Source of the DNA: Phycisphaera sp. | GTDB lineage: Bacteria > Planctomycetota > Phycisphaerae > Phycisphaerales > SM1A02 | Length of the DNA: 64,000 bases | Direction of reading: 5' to 3' | Assembly: GCA_016124975.1 (NCBI GenBank) | Contig: WGMP01000029.1 | Coordinates: 59,946 to 123,945 of the forward strand | In this document: one piece after another, positions 34,370 through 43,494 of the stretch | Position numbering within the stretch: position 1 is the stretch's first letter | Layout: the number at the start of each line of letters is the position of its first letter | The notes under the pieces: model-generated | Database searches by the model: none | Told to the model about the DNA's origin: nothing | Seen by the model: only the letters and a program-made list of their open reading frames with translations | Made by a program: the position numbers and the translations under genes

Positions 34370-36808
34370 TTACGGGCAGGCGCCCCAGCCGTTGAGGAGG
34401 GTCGACAGGTCGGACGCGCCGACCGTTCCGTCGCCGTCGAGGTCGGGCGAAGCCGAGCCCCAACCGTTGAGGAGGGCCGAGAGATCCGCGGCGCCGGTCA
34501 GGCCGTCGCCGTTGATGTCCGTCGGGCAGTTGGTGCTGCAGCCAGAGAAGTCACCGTTGAGGGCGACATACCAGCGGGTGATGAACGCAGCGCCGATCTG
34601 CTCGGTCAGCTTGAACTCGGGGTTCGTGTCGCACGGGCCGAGCTTGCAGTAGGTCTGGCTGCCAGCATCAACGTTGTTGCCGGCGACCAGCATCTGGTAG
34701 CCAGCGTTCGCGGGGATGCCGTTCTCGCCGTTCTGGGTCGACGGGAAGTCGACCACGACGACGATGTTCTGGCCAGCGAAGTCCTCGACGCAAACCGGCG
34801 GGTCGTAGTTGACCGGGCTGATGGCAGCCTGACCAGCCATGAGGACCAGACGCGAGTCGATCAGGACGAGATCGCCACCTTCGCCACGGATGCGCGGAGC
34901 GCCGCCGTCGGTGTCACGGTAGATGCCGACGGTTGCGGGCAGCGGAAGATCCGAGAGGAAGAGACCGCAGGCGGTTCCAGCGGCGTTGGTGCCACGACGG
35001 ACCGAGTAGAGGCCGAGGCGGACGCACTGGATCTGGCCACCGACCGTGCCAGCCGCGAAGGTGCGGGCATAGCTGTTCTCGGTCGTGTAGCCCGAGGCGC
35101 AGGCCGGGAAGGCCGGCTGAGCCGCGCAGCGGACGATACCCGCGGCGATCGTCTCAGAGGAGTTGATCGTCGCGGTGTTCGGGCCGGGGTTGGCGCAGGC
35201 GCCAGGAGCAATGACCACCGGGCAGCTCGACGGGGTGGCCGTCACTGCGATCGTGTAGTCATTGAAGCTGCCGCTGCCGCAGGGCAGGCCTTCGAAGAGG
35301 GCATTGCCCGCCGCGTCGGTCGCACCCACGAAGAGGAAGTAGTTGCCGCTCGAGAGGCAGACGGTGGTCGTCGTGCCGCAGCTGCCTGCGACCGAGGCGA
35401 CCGTGCCCGTCGAACCGCACGCGCCCGAGAGGACGAGGAGACGGTTGAACTGGTTCGACTTCACCGTGACGGTCACGCTCTGGTCGCTGCCGACCGAGAG
35501 GCCGTACCAGTCGGTGTCGCGCGTGCCGCCGTTGGCCCAGAAGTTGCCGGCGATGGTCTGGCCGGGGCTGATCGGGGTCGTGGCGGGAATCGTCGAGTTG
35601 CAGCCACCGTTGGTGTCCTCGCCGCAAGCCTCGCCCTCGTTGCCCGTCGCCGTGTCAAGCTGGCAGGGCTGCGGGAGGTCGAAGTTGATGGCGCCCGTCA
35701 TGACAGGCTGGGTCTCGAAGGCCGCGAGGCGGATGAGGTACCAGTTGCCCGCGGTGACATTCACCGAGACATCCGACGGATCGAATCCACCGCAGTCAAC
35801 GAAGTCGTTGCAGCCGAGGAGGACATCGGGAAGCGTGTTGTAGTCGAAGCTCGCGGGGTTGCCTGCGCCGAGGTTGTAGATCGCGATCTTCGTGTCGAAG
35901 GTCGAGACGCCGCAGGTGTTCGCGCGGAGGGCGCCGTTGGCGGGAGCCTGGACGCGGTACCACACGCTGTTGAAGAACAGCGTGTTGGCCGACTGGCAGA
36001 CATTGGCCGGATCATCCGGACCGTCGCTGTTGCAGTTGGCGAGGTTGAAGTTCACCGACGAGTCGGCGGAAACGACGGTCGCGTTGGGCGCGCAGTCGTT
36101 CGGAACGGCGGGGTTGGCGCCGTCGCAGCTGTAGATGAAGATGCCGCACTCGGTGATCGCGGTCTCGACGCAGGACTGGTCCCAGCCGAGGTCGCAGCAG
36201 AGCGGGTTCACGGCGCAGACGGCCGCGCAGCAGACGGGGTCGTTGCAGCCCTGGCCGCCGTGGGCCTCGCCGCAGTCGCCGGTCGAGTTGCCGCAGACTT
36301 CGCTGGCGCCGATGAAGTTCACGGTGATGTTGCCCGTGCCCTGCTCGCCCTGGTAGCCGCCGATGCGGATGAAGTAGGTGGTCCCGCCGACGACCTCGAA
36401 GTCAGAGACGAGCGAGTAGAACTGCTGGCAGTTCGCGTTCGGGGTTGCATCGCCATTGCAGGCGACCTGCGTCAGCGAGTTGCAGGTGCCCGCGTAGATC
36501 ACCATCGAGGTGTCGAGCGAACCCGCGGGGGAGCAGGTCGAGAAGGTCGCGCGACCGTTCTCGGGCGCGGTGAACCTGAACCACACATCGGGGTTCGAGG
36601 TGCCCCACGCCAAGAACGTGTTCGGGCACTGCGTCTCATCAGGCACTGGGTTCGCGCTGGAGGTCGCCGCGGTCGTGTCGAACGCCGCGGGGACATCGTC
36701 CACGAGCACCGTGGCCGTGGAACACTCGTTGTTGCCCAGCGCCGGCACCGTGACGCCTGCGGCGAGCAGGACGGCCATGGTGAGGCTCGTACCGGTATTC
36801 ATCTTCAT
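34370..36808 (-). CDS. Large secreted multi-domain protein with C-terminal dockerin
   Basis: This 812-residue protein has a signal peptide (LTMAVLLAAGVTVPALGN), several beta-sandwich modules of the pre-peptidase/PPC type (for example NPDVWFRFTAPENGRATFST and DTDWYGLSVGSDQSVTVTVK), a Cys-rich insert (GCNDPVCCAAVCAVNPLCCD, about residues 180-215), and two C-terminal dockerin-like EF-hand repeats (DINGDGLTGAADLSALLNGW, DLDGDGTVGASDLSTLLNGW). No catalytic domain is evident. AAGGAG lies 7 bp before ATG 36808. Its codon use suggests strong expression. It is probably an extracellular structural or adhesion protein. Confidence 0.9.
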   Translation of the reverse strand: MKMNTGTSLTMAVLLAAGVTVPALGNNECSTATVLVDDVPAAFDTTAATSSANPVPDETQCPNTFLAWGTSNPDVWFRFTAPENGRATFSTCSPAGSLDTSMVIYAGTCNSLTQVACNGDATPNANCQQFYSLVSDFEVVGGTTYFIRIGGYQGEQGTGNITVNFIGASEVCGNSTGDCGEAHGGQGCNDPVCCAAVCAVNPLCCDLGWDQSCVETAITECGIFIYSCDGANPAVPNDCAPNATVVSADSSVNFNLANCNSDGPDDPANVCQSANTLFFNSVWYRVQAPANGALRANTCGVSTFDTKIAIYNLGAGNPASFDYNTLPDVLLGCNDFVDCGGFDPSDVSVNVTAGNWYLIRLAAFETQPVMTGAINFDLPQPCQLDTATGNEGEACGEDTNGGCNSTIPATTPISPGQTIAGNFWANGGTRDTDWYGLSVGSDQSVTVTVKSNQFNRLLVLSGACGSTGTVASVAGSCGTTTTVCLSSGNYFLFVGATDAAGNALFEGLPCGSGSFNDYTIAVTATPSSCPVVIAPGACANPGPNTATINSSETIAAGIVRCAAQPAFPACASGYTTENSYARTFAAGTVGGQIQCVRLGLYSVRRGTNAAGTACGLFLSDLPLPATVGIYRDTDGGAPRIRGEGGDLVLIDSRLVLMAGQAAISPVNYDPPVCVEDFAGQNIVVVVDFPSTQNGENGIPANAGYQMLVAGNNVDAGSQTYCKLGPCDTNPEFKLTEQIGAAFITRWYVALNGDFSGCSTNCPTDINGDGLTGAADLSALLNGWGSASPDLDGDGTVGASDLSTLLNGWGACP

Positions 36809-37262
36809 CGCATCGCTCCTTGAAGGGTCTTCTTTGGGCTCAGGCCGTGCTGTGCGCCTGAACCGCGCCTGCGGGTAGGACCTGGTGGTCCGGGGAACTG
36901 CTGCGTCGGCCGAAACGACCGGCCGACGACCGAACGCGCACCCACGGACGCGCCGTGAAACCACGGCGCCCCCGAGCGGAGCGCGACTTCTTAATCTAAT
37001 CCAAGACCCGTGGAGTCTAAATCGAAACCCGTTGAAAGCCTGAAATCGTTCGACTTCGCCGCCCTCGTCTGAGTTGACCGCGCGATCGGAACCGAGGTCG
37101 GACGCGAACATAGTCTGAGAACTGCGACATCCCGCGTCGCGTGGCGCCTCCAACCAGCCCGTGCTCGGGCCGGTCGGGAGCACGAGGCAGCGGCACAGGG
37201 GAGCCCGGCGGAACCAACATGCTGTAGGGTCTGGCGAGTGCGTGGAGCCTCACACGCCGCGC
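36809..37262. other. Gene-free leader of the large dockerin protein gene
   Basis: These 454 bp hold no credible gene. Two small perfect hairpins, CGTCGGCCG/CGGCCGACG (36904-36928) and GCGCCGTG/CACGGCGC (36950-36969), could structure the mRNA leader. An AT-rich island at about 36988-37050 is a likely promoter zone, but no -35/-10 pair was convincing. Confidence 0.45.
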
Positions 37263-37580
37263 TCAGCGCGCGCGCTCGATCGTGACTGTCAGCCTGAGCG
37301 AGGTGAGCTGCTCGGCGACCAGTTCCGCGTGTTCGCGGTGCGTGGCGAGGACGAGGGCGATTCCCTTCTTGTGGGCCTCCATCGTGCAGCGCGTGGCAGC
37401 GGGGACGCTCAGCCGCGCGAAACGGCAAAGGGATTCGACGACGAAGGTCATCTCGTTGATGTCGTCGTTGTGGAGGACGACATGCCACGGAGGAAGCGTC
37501 TCGGTCGGGGTGTGCGGCGTCGGCGCAGGCCGCGTCGCGCATGCTCCAGACTGTGCATCGTCCCTGCTCGTGGTGCTCAT
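37263..37580 (-). CDS. clpS: ATP-dependent Clp protease adaptor ClpS
   Basis: This 105-residue protein delivers N-degron substrates to ClpA-type AAA+ proteases. The core HVVLHNDDINEMTFVVESL and the later MEAHKKGIALVLATHREHAE, with a C-terminal LTVTIERA, match ClpS. The N-end binding residues Asn-Asp-Asp are present. ATG 37580 was chosen because GAGGAGC precedes it; upstream in-frame ATGs would add up to 19 residues. A TATACT hexamer at 37689-37694 on this strand could be a -10. No clpA gene is adjacent. Confidence 0.93.
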   Translation of the reverse strand: MSTTSRDDAQSGACATRPAPTPHTPTETLPPWHVVLHNDDINEMTFVVESLCRFARLSVPAATRCTMEAHKKGIALVLATHREHAELVAEQLTSLRLTVTIERAR

Positions 37581-37815
37581 GTTCCGTTGCTCCTCGGGTT
37601 CCATCGTTGCTCGTTGGCGGTCGTCTGCATTCACCACGGAACGCTCGTCCGAGCGCTTCGGGCGGCCGACGCCGTTTCTGAAGCGCGTAGTATAGGCGCA
37701 CGGCTCCCCGAAGGCTGCGTTTCCTGCGGAACTTCAGCGGAAATGCGCACACGGGCAGACATCGACGCCGCTGCGAGGCGCCTTGCTCGGGCAGGCAAGG
37801 CCTCCGCGGGGCTCG

Positions 37816-38853
37816 TCAGGCCTTGCGCCAGTCGACCACGAGCTTGCCGAACTGCTCCCCCGCCTCGAGCCGCGCGAACGCGTCGCGCCCCTCGCTCGGC
37901 GCGAAGACGCGATCGATCGTGGGCGAAATCGCCCCAGAACGGAAGAGCGAGACGACCTCTCGGAACTCGCGCATGTCGCCCATCGTCGACCCGACGACGC
38001 GCAGCTGGTTCCAGAAGATGCGCGTCAGGTCGGTCGTGGCGTCGGGGCCCGTGGTGGCGCCGCAGGTGGCGAAGGTGCCGCCGCGCGCGAGGCTCTTGAT
38101 GCATGGCCCGTGGATCGCCTTCCCCACGCTGTCGACGCAGAGGTCGACGCCGCGGCGCCCCGTGAGCTGGCGCACCTCGCGAGACCAGTCCTGACCTTGG
38201 TCGAGCACCGCGTGCGAGGCGCCAAGGGCGCGCGCGCGCTCGAGCTTCCACGCGTGGCGGCTCGTCACGATCGTCTCGCAGCCGAAGTGGCGCGCGATGG
38301 CGAGGGCCGCGAGCGCGACGCCGCCGCCGATTCCCGTGATGAGGACGCACATCCCCGCGCGGAGCCCCGCCTGCGTGACCATCATGCGCCACGCCGTGAG
38401 GTGCGTGAGGCCGAACGCGGCGGCCGCGACGGGGTCCGCGTCACCGATCTCGACGAGGTTCGCCGCGGGAGCCGTGAACCTCTCGGCGAGGCAGCCCGGT
38501 CCGTGCTCGCCGATCATGTGGATGTCGGCGGGCGCAGGGCGCGCCCCGGGGAGGATCGGATCAGGCTTGGGCACGGCGGCGTTCAGGAGGACGCGGCGCC
38601 CGATCCACGCGGGGTCGACGCCCTGCCCGACCCCCTCGACCACGCCTGCGCCATCGGAGCCCGAGATCGCGGGGTAGCGGATGTCGATGCCTGGAAGGCC
38701 GCGGCCCACCCAGAGATCGAGGTGGTTCAGGGCGGACGCCTCCGTGCGAACCACGACTTCACCCGTCTGAGCGACGGGATCGGGGTGGTTGGAGACGAAG
38801 GCGACGTTGGGGAGGACAGGTGTGCCCTGCCGTTCGATCGTGATCGCGCGCAT
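37816..38853 (-). CDS. Medium-chain dehydrogenase/reductase, quinone oxidoreductase-like
   Basis: This 345-residue MDR protein has the N-terminal GroES-like fold (ASALNHLDLWVGRGLPGI, YPAISGSDGAGVVEGVG) and the Rossmann motif GMCVLITGIGGGVALAALAIAR for NAD(P)H. The catalytic zinc ligands of alcohol dehydrogenases (Cys and His in the GHE motif) are replaced (NHLD, GSDGAG) and the four-Cys structural zinc loop is missing, so it is likely a zinc-free reductase. The start ATG 38853 lies 55 bp from the divergent DUF1573 gene. The substrate is unknown. Confidence 0.88.
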   Translation of the reverse strand: MRAITIERQGTPVLPNVAFVSNHPDPVAQTGEVVVRTEASALNHLDLWVGRGLPGIDIRYPAISGSDGAGVVEGVGQGVDPAWIGRRVLLNAAVPKPDPILPGARPAPADIHMIGEHGPGCLAERFTAPAANLVEIGDADPVAAAAFGLTHLTAWRMMVTQAGLRAGMCVLITGIGGGVALAALAIARHFGCETIVTSRHAWKLERARALGASHAVLDQGQDWSREVRQLTGRRGVDLCVDSVGKAIHGPCIKSLARGGTFATCGATTGPDATTDLTRIFWNQLRVVGSTMGDMREFREVVSLFRSGAISPTIDRVFAPSEGRDAFARLEAGEQFGKLVVDWRKA

Positions 38854-38908
38854 CGGGCCGAGTGTAGATGGCGCAGCCGATCTCCGCGACACCCGTATCA
38901 TCGCCTCC

Positions 38909-39979
38909 ATGCTCCGCACATCCGCCGCCCTTGTCTCGGCCCTCGCCCTCGCAGTCTCCGCAGCAGCCGCCCCCGCGTCGCAGGCCGCGCCCGCACGCGC
39001 CCCGCAGACCCAGCCGCAGCAGGCCCAGCCTCGGCAGCCAGCACAGCCGCAGGTCGTGAACCCGAAGAGCATCGAGATCCCTGGGCCGATCAAGGCGGAG
39101 CCCGCGACAGTCGACTTCGGGTTTGTGGAGCCGGGGACGACGGTCTCGGCGACCATCAAGCTGATCAATCCGCTCGACCGCCCCGTGACCATCGGCGCCG
39201 CCAAACCGACCTGCACCTGCACGACGGTCGACATGGTCGGCAAGGTGATCCCTGCGGGCGGCTTCATCGAGATGCCCATGTCGATGAAGACCTCGCAGTC
39301 GGTCGGCAACAGGTCCGCGGCGGTGAACATGGCCTTCGAGGGGATCCGCCAGATCCTCGTCGTCGAGCTGCGCGCGGAGACCGCCTACACCGTTCGCGCG
39401 ACGCCGAGCTTCATCGATGCGCGCGCCCCTGAGAGCATGAAGGGATCCTTCGAGGTCGTGTCGGCCGACGGCGCACCTTTCTCGGTTCTCTCGGTCGACG
39501 GCAAGCCGCCCGTCACCCTCGACGGCTCACCAATGCAGCCTGCCGCCAAGCATGTGGTGCGCTACGACTTCACCACCGAGGGCGGCCTTCGCAAGGGCGT
39601 TCCACCGTTCCTGATCGTCGAGACGGATCACCCGAAGTCGCCTGTGATCGACCTCCGCGTGCGGCATGAGACGACGCGCATCACGCCCGCGCTTGGCTTC
39701 GCCGAGTTCCGCGCGAACTGTGGCGAGATGAAGCCGAAGGGCGCCATGGAGTTCGATGTCGAGATCAAGATGATGGGCAAGACGCGCATCGAGCGCATTC
39801 AGAGCCTCGACCCCCGCTTCCAGACCGACCTCGTCCTCCAGCGCGACCAGGACGACCTGCTCATCGTCCGCACCCGCGTGACCGACCTCGGGCAGCACAA
39901 GGGCCCGTTCCTCGTCCCCTGCCGCTTCTTCGCGCGCGGGCGGCACGGCGATTACTGGCTCTTCGGGACGGTGCGCTGA
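38909..39979 (+). CDS. DUF1573 exported protein
   Basis: This 356-residue protein has a signal peptide (SALALAVSAAAAPASQAA), a Gln/Pro-rich linker (QTQPQQAQPRQPAQPQ), then the DUF1573 domain: VDFGFVEPGTTVSATIKLIN, and KPTCTCTTVDM with the usual Cys pair. DUF1573 proteins are common periplasmic or surface proteins with an immunoglobulin-like fold and no established function. ATG 38909 was chosen because it opens the signal peptide. It has no clear operon partner. Confidence 0.85.
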   Translation: MLRTSAALVSALALAVSAAAAPASQAAPARAPQTQPQQAQPRQPAQPQVVNPKSIEIPGPIKAEPATVDFGFVEPGTTVSATIKLINPLDRPVTIGAAKPTCTCTTVDMVGKVIPAGGFIEMPMSMKTSQSVGNRSAAVNMAFEGIRQILVVELRAETAYTVRATPSFIDARAPESMKGSFEVVSADGAPFSVLSVDGKPPVTLDGSPMQPAAKHVVRYDFTTEGGLRKGVPPFLIVETDHPKSPVIDLRVRHETTRITPALGFAEFRANCGEMKPKGAMEFDVEIKMMGKTRIERIQSLDPRFQTDLVLQRDQDDLLIVRTRVTDLGQHKGPFLVPCRFFARGRHGDYWLFGTVR

Positions 39980-40158
39980 CCTCTCGGGCGACCTCTGCGG
40001 CGGGGAAGGCCGTTGCTTGGGCCACTGCGTAGGCCTCGCGCGGGTCTTGTGGGGGTCTTGTGCGGGCGCGTCACACGAAATCTTGCGTTTCGAGCGGTGT
40101 TGCAGGGGATCTTGCGGCTGCGGCGAATCCACGACGGTTCGTCCGCGAAACCCGCGGC

Positions 40159-40530
40159 ATGATCCTCCAGGCACCAACCACCGAGGCGATTCGCATCCGC
40201 AAGTATCCGAATCGGCGGCTCTACGACACGAGCCGCTCGACCCACCTCACCCACGACGAGGTGCTGGCGATCGTGCGACGCGGGCTCCGCGTCCAGATCT
40301 CGGACAGCAGGACCGAGACGGACATCACGAACGAGGTGCTGCTGCAGATCCTGATCGCCCGCGCACCCGAACTCGTGGCCGCGCTGCCGACCCAGACTCT
40401 TCTGGCGATCGCCCGCGCGACGCCGGAGTCGGTGGCCAACGCAGCCGCCTCGCTCGCGTCGTCGAATGGCTCTATCACTGATGCATCGCGGGGCTCCGCA
40501 TCGACGGCGCAGTCCTCGGCCTCGCGCTGA
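40159..40530 (+). CDS. PhaR-like DNA-binding protein (PHB accumulation regulator N-domain)
   Basis: This 123-residue protein carries the PHB-accumulation regulator DNA-binding domain: IRIRKYPNRRLYDTSRSTHL, then THDEVLAIVRRGLRVQISDS and TDITNEVLLQILIA. In PhaR this domain represses phasin genes and senses polyhydroxybutyrate. The rest is short and Ser/Ala-rich. No PHB synthesis gene is in the window, so the target is unknown. ATG 40159 was chosen since it starts just before the domain. Confidence 0.85.
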   Translation: MILQAPTTEAIRIRKYPNRRLYDTSRSTHLTHDEVLAIVRRGLRVQISDSRTETDITNEVLLQILIARAPELVAALPTQTLLAIARATPESVANAAASLASSNGSITDASRGSASTAQSSASR

Positions 40531-40644
40531 GTTCATTCGTTCGGAGTTCCTGCAGGGAGTCCGTGCGTTGCCGCAGGTCGCCTGAGCGCGGGGCTCTCTC
40601 GAACAGGGTGGATGGCTTCCTTTGTGGAACCGTACACTTGGCGC

Positions 40645-42012
40645 ATGCATCTCCATGCGCGACGCCGCTCTGGTCCAACGAAAGCGATCTTCGCTGTCCT
40701 CGTCGTGGCCGCGCTCGCGGCGGCAGCGCCGCCCGAAGGCCCAGCCGGAACTCCGCCGATTGATCCGCGCATCGACGATGCGCGCATGACCTCGTTGCCC
40801 GCGCCGCAGGACTCGGTTCTGGCGGGCGTGCTGCGGACCACGCCGCCCGCGCCTGTTCACCGCATCGCCTCGCGCGCAGGCGATGTTCCGCTCTCTGAGG
40901 CGGACTTCGCGCGCGCACGAGAGGCGATTCGCAGGGGGCTCGCCTACCTCGCGAGCGTGCAGACTCCGCGCGGCACCTTCTTCGAGTCGGTCGAGGTGAC
41001 GCCGACGGACATGGAGCCGCGCAAGCGCGCCGCGAGCCTCGCGGTGACGGCGCTGGCGCTCAAGGCCTTCGTGCAGGCGGGAGACCTCGGCAGCGAAGCC
41101 GCGCGCGACGCGGCGCGACGCGCGGTCGAGGCGGCGCTCGTCGATGACGCCGCGCGCGCCCGTGCGACCGAAGGCGGCATCGGCAACTATGTGATGAGCG
41201 CGGTGGCGAGCGGCCTCGCCGCGGTCGGCGATGAAGACGCGCGCGCGGGCGCCCTCCGCGCGGTCGAGTGGCTCCGGCGCAACCAGTGGGATGAAGGCGA
41301 AGGCGTCGCCGCAACGCGCGACTGGTACGGAGGCGCGGGATACGGAAACGGCAAGCGGCCCGACCTCTCGAACACGCAGATGATGGTCGAGGCGATGCAC
41401 GACGCGGGCGTGTCGCCAGAGGACCCCGCGATGCAGCGTGCGCTTGCGTTCGTCGCACGCACCCAGAACCGAAAGGCGACGAACCCCGCCGACTGGGCCC
41501 AGAACGGCTCGGGCGACGGCGGATTCGTGTACTCGCCCGCAAACGGAGGCGAGAGCTTCGCGAGCGAGGACGCGGGCGAGGGCCGCTACGGCGAGAAGCT
41601 CGCGACGAAGAGCCTGCGCAGCTACGGCTCGATGACCTACGCGGGGTTCAAGAGCATGCTCTACGCGGGCCTCTCGCCCGAGGACCCGCGCGTCAAGGAC
41701 GCGCTCTCGTGGATCGAGCGCCACTTCACCTTCGCGGAGAACCCGGGCCTCGGGCAGCAGGGCTACTACTACTACATCCACGCGATGTCTCGTGCGCTCC
41801 ATGCGTCGCGCAGGGACACGCTGCGCGACGCGGACGGCCGCGAGCGCGACTGGCGGAGCGAGCTGATCGACGCCATCGTTTCGAGGCAGCGCGCGGACGG
41901 CTCGTGGCAGAACGCTGTTCCGCGCTGGGAGGAGGCGAACGCCGACCTCGCGACGGTCTACTGCGTGCTCGCGCTCGAGGAGGCGATCAAGCCGCGCGTG
42001 ACGGCAGAGTGA
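40645..42012 (+). CDS. Squalene-cyclase/prenyltransferase-repeat exported protein
   Basis: This 455-residue protein has a likely signal peptide (IFAVLVVAALAAAAPP) and alpha-alpha barrel repeats of the squalene cyclase/prenyltransferase type: AREAIRRGLAYLASVQTPRG, DLSNTQMMVEAMHDAGVSPE, GGFVYSP, SMTYAGFKSMLYAGL, RVKDALSWIERHFTF and RADGSWQN. The DxDD motif of true squalene-hopene cyclases is not seen, so enzymatic function is doubtful. ATG 40645 opens the signal; an in-frame ATG at 40612 also exists. The 3' end overlaps the convergent ctaA gene by 26 bp. Confidence 0.82.
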   Translation: MHLHARRRSGPTKAIFAVLVVAALAAAAPPEGPAGTPPIDPRIDDARMTSLPAPQDSVLAGVLRTTPPAPVHRIASRAGDVPLSEADFARAREAIRRGLAYLASVQTPRGTFFESVEVTPTDMEPRKRAASLAVTALALKAFVQAGDLGSEAARDAARRAVEAALVDDAARARATEGGIGNYVMSAVASGLAAVGDEDARAGALRAVEWLRRNQWDEGEGVAATRDWYGGAGYGNGKRPDLSNTQMMVEAMHDAGVSPEDPAMQRALAFVARTQNRKATNPADWAQNGSGDGGFVYSPANGGESFASEDAGEGRYGEKLATKSLRSYGSMTYAGFKSMLYAGLSPEDPRVKDALSWIERHFTFAENPGLGQQGYYYYIHAMSRALHASRRDTLRDADGRERDWRSELIDAIVSRQRADGSWQNAVPRWEEANADLATVYCVLALEEAIKPRVTAE

Positions 42013-43441
42013 CCGCATCGCCCTCGGCGGCGGGTGCTGCGACCGTGCGCAGGCTCCATGCGGCGAGCATGGCGGTCGATGCGAGGAGCAGCGCGCCGAG
42101 CACCTGGTGCGCGCTCGTCACGAGGACCTCGTAGATCGGGATGCGCGCATCGGTGCGGATGAGGACAACCACGAGCGCAGCGAGGCCGAGCGCGAACTGC
42201 AGGCCGATCGCGTGGACGAGGCCCTTGCCGAGGATGCGCACGGGTCGGATCTCACGCGCGCGGCTCGAGGCGTGCGCGCCCGTGACGACGGCGAGGATGA
42301 CGACCACGAAGGCACCGATCACATGGCCCCAGATGGGCCACGCAGGATGAATCGCGGCATTTCCGTCGGCAGGCGGGATCTGGAGGTGGCGGTAGCTCGC
42401 CCCGAGGAAGAGCTGCACCACGAGCGCCGCGAGGAGAACGAAGGGAAGCGCGCGCAGGCGTCCTGCATCGGCGATGTCGGAGCGCACCGCGGCCGATTTC
42501 CACGCATTGCTCGTGACGCACGCGATGACGCACGAGAGCGCGAGCACCGCCTGCCCGAGCATGCCATGGACGATCGCGAGGAAGGTGCTCGGCGAGAGCT
42601 CGAGCGGATCGACCGCGACCGTCAGCCTTCCCGTGACGCGGAGTCCGCCGAGAAGGCCCTGCACGCAGACGATGGCGAGGAAGAGGACGGAGAGGCCGCG
42701 GACCCAGGTGCGCGGCTCCTCGCGCCAGACCACCGCGACGAGAACGAGCGCGGTCGTGCCGACGAGCATGCCGAAGAGCCGGTGCGCGTGCTCGTAGTAG
42801 ATGCCGCCCTTCATCTCGCTGATCGGATAGAGCAGCATGTTGTGGCCGAACGAGTTCGGCCAGTCGGGAACGGCGAGTCCGCTCTCGAAGCCAGTGACGA
42901 GCCCGCCCGTGACGAGCAGGATGAAGACCGTGACGGCGCTGACGGCCGCAAAGAGGCCCGCGCTCGAGGGAAGGCGGAGAGGCCGCGCGCTGCGCGCGAG
43001 GAAGCCCCCGAACGCTGCGAGCGCCGCGCTCGACGCGAAGAGACCCACCACATACAGGATCGGCGTCAAGTGCGAGCCCTGCTGCTCGTCGCGCAGGAAG
43101 GCGCCGATCACAAGAAGGTTCGCGAAGGCCGAGACGAGCCCCACCTTCACGGGCGATGCGCCGCCGCGACGCGCGATCGCGCCGAAGAGGACGGGCATGG
43201 CGAGCGTGAGGACGAAGAGCGCCTCGCCGATCCAAAGCCCCGGCGCGAGCATGGCGACATAGCCGATCGCCCACATCGCGACCGTGGCCGCGAAGCCAAG
43301 CGCCAGGTGGACGGTCTTGATCCGCGAGGCGATCCCGAGGACCAGCGCGGAGCCGACGATGAAGAGGGCGAGCAGCACGCCGAGGCTCGTCGGCTCGGTG
43401 GCCGCAGGCAACGCTGCGAGGGCTGGGTCTTCCGTCGTCAT
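41987..43441 (-). CDS. ctaA: Heme A synthase with N-terminal membrane extension
   Basis: This 484-residue protein converts heme O to heme A for the oxidase. The CtaA part, from about residue 165, has VTGGLVTGFESGLAVPDWPN, EHAHRLFGMLVG, VCVQGLLGGLRVTGRL, AIVHGMLGQAVLAL, HLQIPPADGNAAIHPAWP and TSAHQVLGALLLAS, with heme-ligand histidines in both halves. About 160 residues with four or five membrane helices precede it, making it longer than the usual 300-350. The start ATG 43441 diverges from ctaB with 53 bp between starts. The 3' end overlaps the squalene-cyclase-like gene. Confidence 0.93.
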   Translation of the reverse strand: MTTEDPALAALPAATEPTSLGVLLALFIVGSALVLGIASRIKTVHLALGFAATVAMWAIGYVAMLAPGLWIGEALFVLTLAMPVLFGAIARRGGASPVKVGLVSAFANLLVIGAFLRDEQQGSHLTPILYVVGLFASSAALAAFGGFLARSARPLRLPSSAGLFAAVSAVTVFILLVTGGLVTGFESGLAVPDWPNSFGHNMLLYPISEMKGGIYYEHAHRLFGMLVGTTALVLVAVVWREEPRTWVRGLSVLFLAIVCVQGLLGGLRVTGRLTVAVDPLELSPSTFLAIVHGMLGQAVLALSCVIACVTSNAWKSAAVRSDIADAGRLRALPFVLLAALVVQLFLGASYRHLQIPPADGNAAIHPAWPIWGHVIGAFVVVILAVVTGAHASSRAREIRPVRILGKGLVHAIGLQFALGLAALVVVLIRTDARIPIYEVLVTSAHQVLGALLLASTAMLAAWSLRTVAAPAAEGDAVTLPSRAA

Positions 43442-43494
43442 GGGTGTGGCTCCCGAAGTGGCGTCTATAGTAGGATTCTCCCCCCGAGCCGCAG
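43442..43494. promoter_or_regulatory. 53-bp divergent promoter region of ctaA and ctaB
   Basis: The near-palindromic TCTATAGTAGGA at 43464-43475 supplies TATAGT for ctaB (plus) and TACTAT for ctaA (minus), each 24-27 bp from a start codon. No good -35 was found, so this is a suggestion only. Confidence 0.35.

Noticed and set aside
34253..36823. 856-residue open frame on the plus strand opposite the dockerin protein
   Set aside because: The minus strand has a signal peptide, dockerin repeats and a terminator. The plus frame is Arg/Val/Ala-rich noise.
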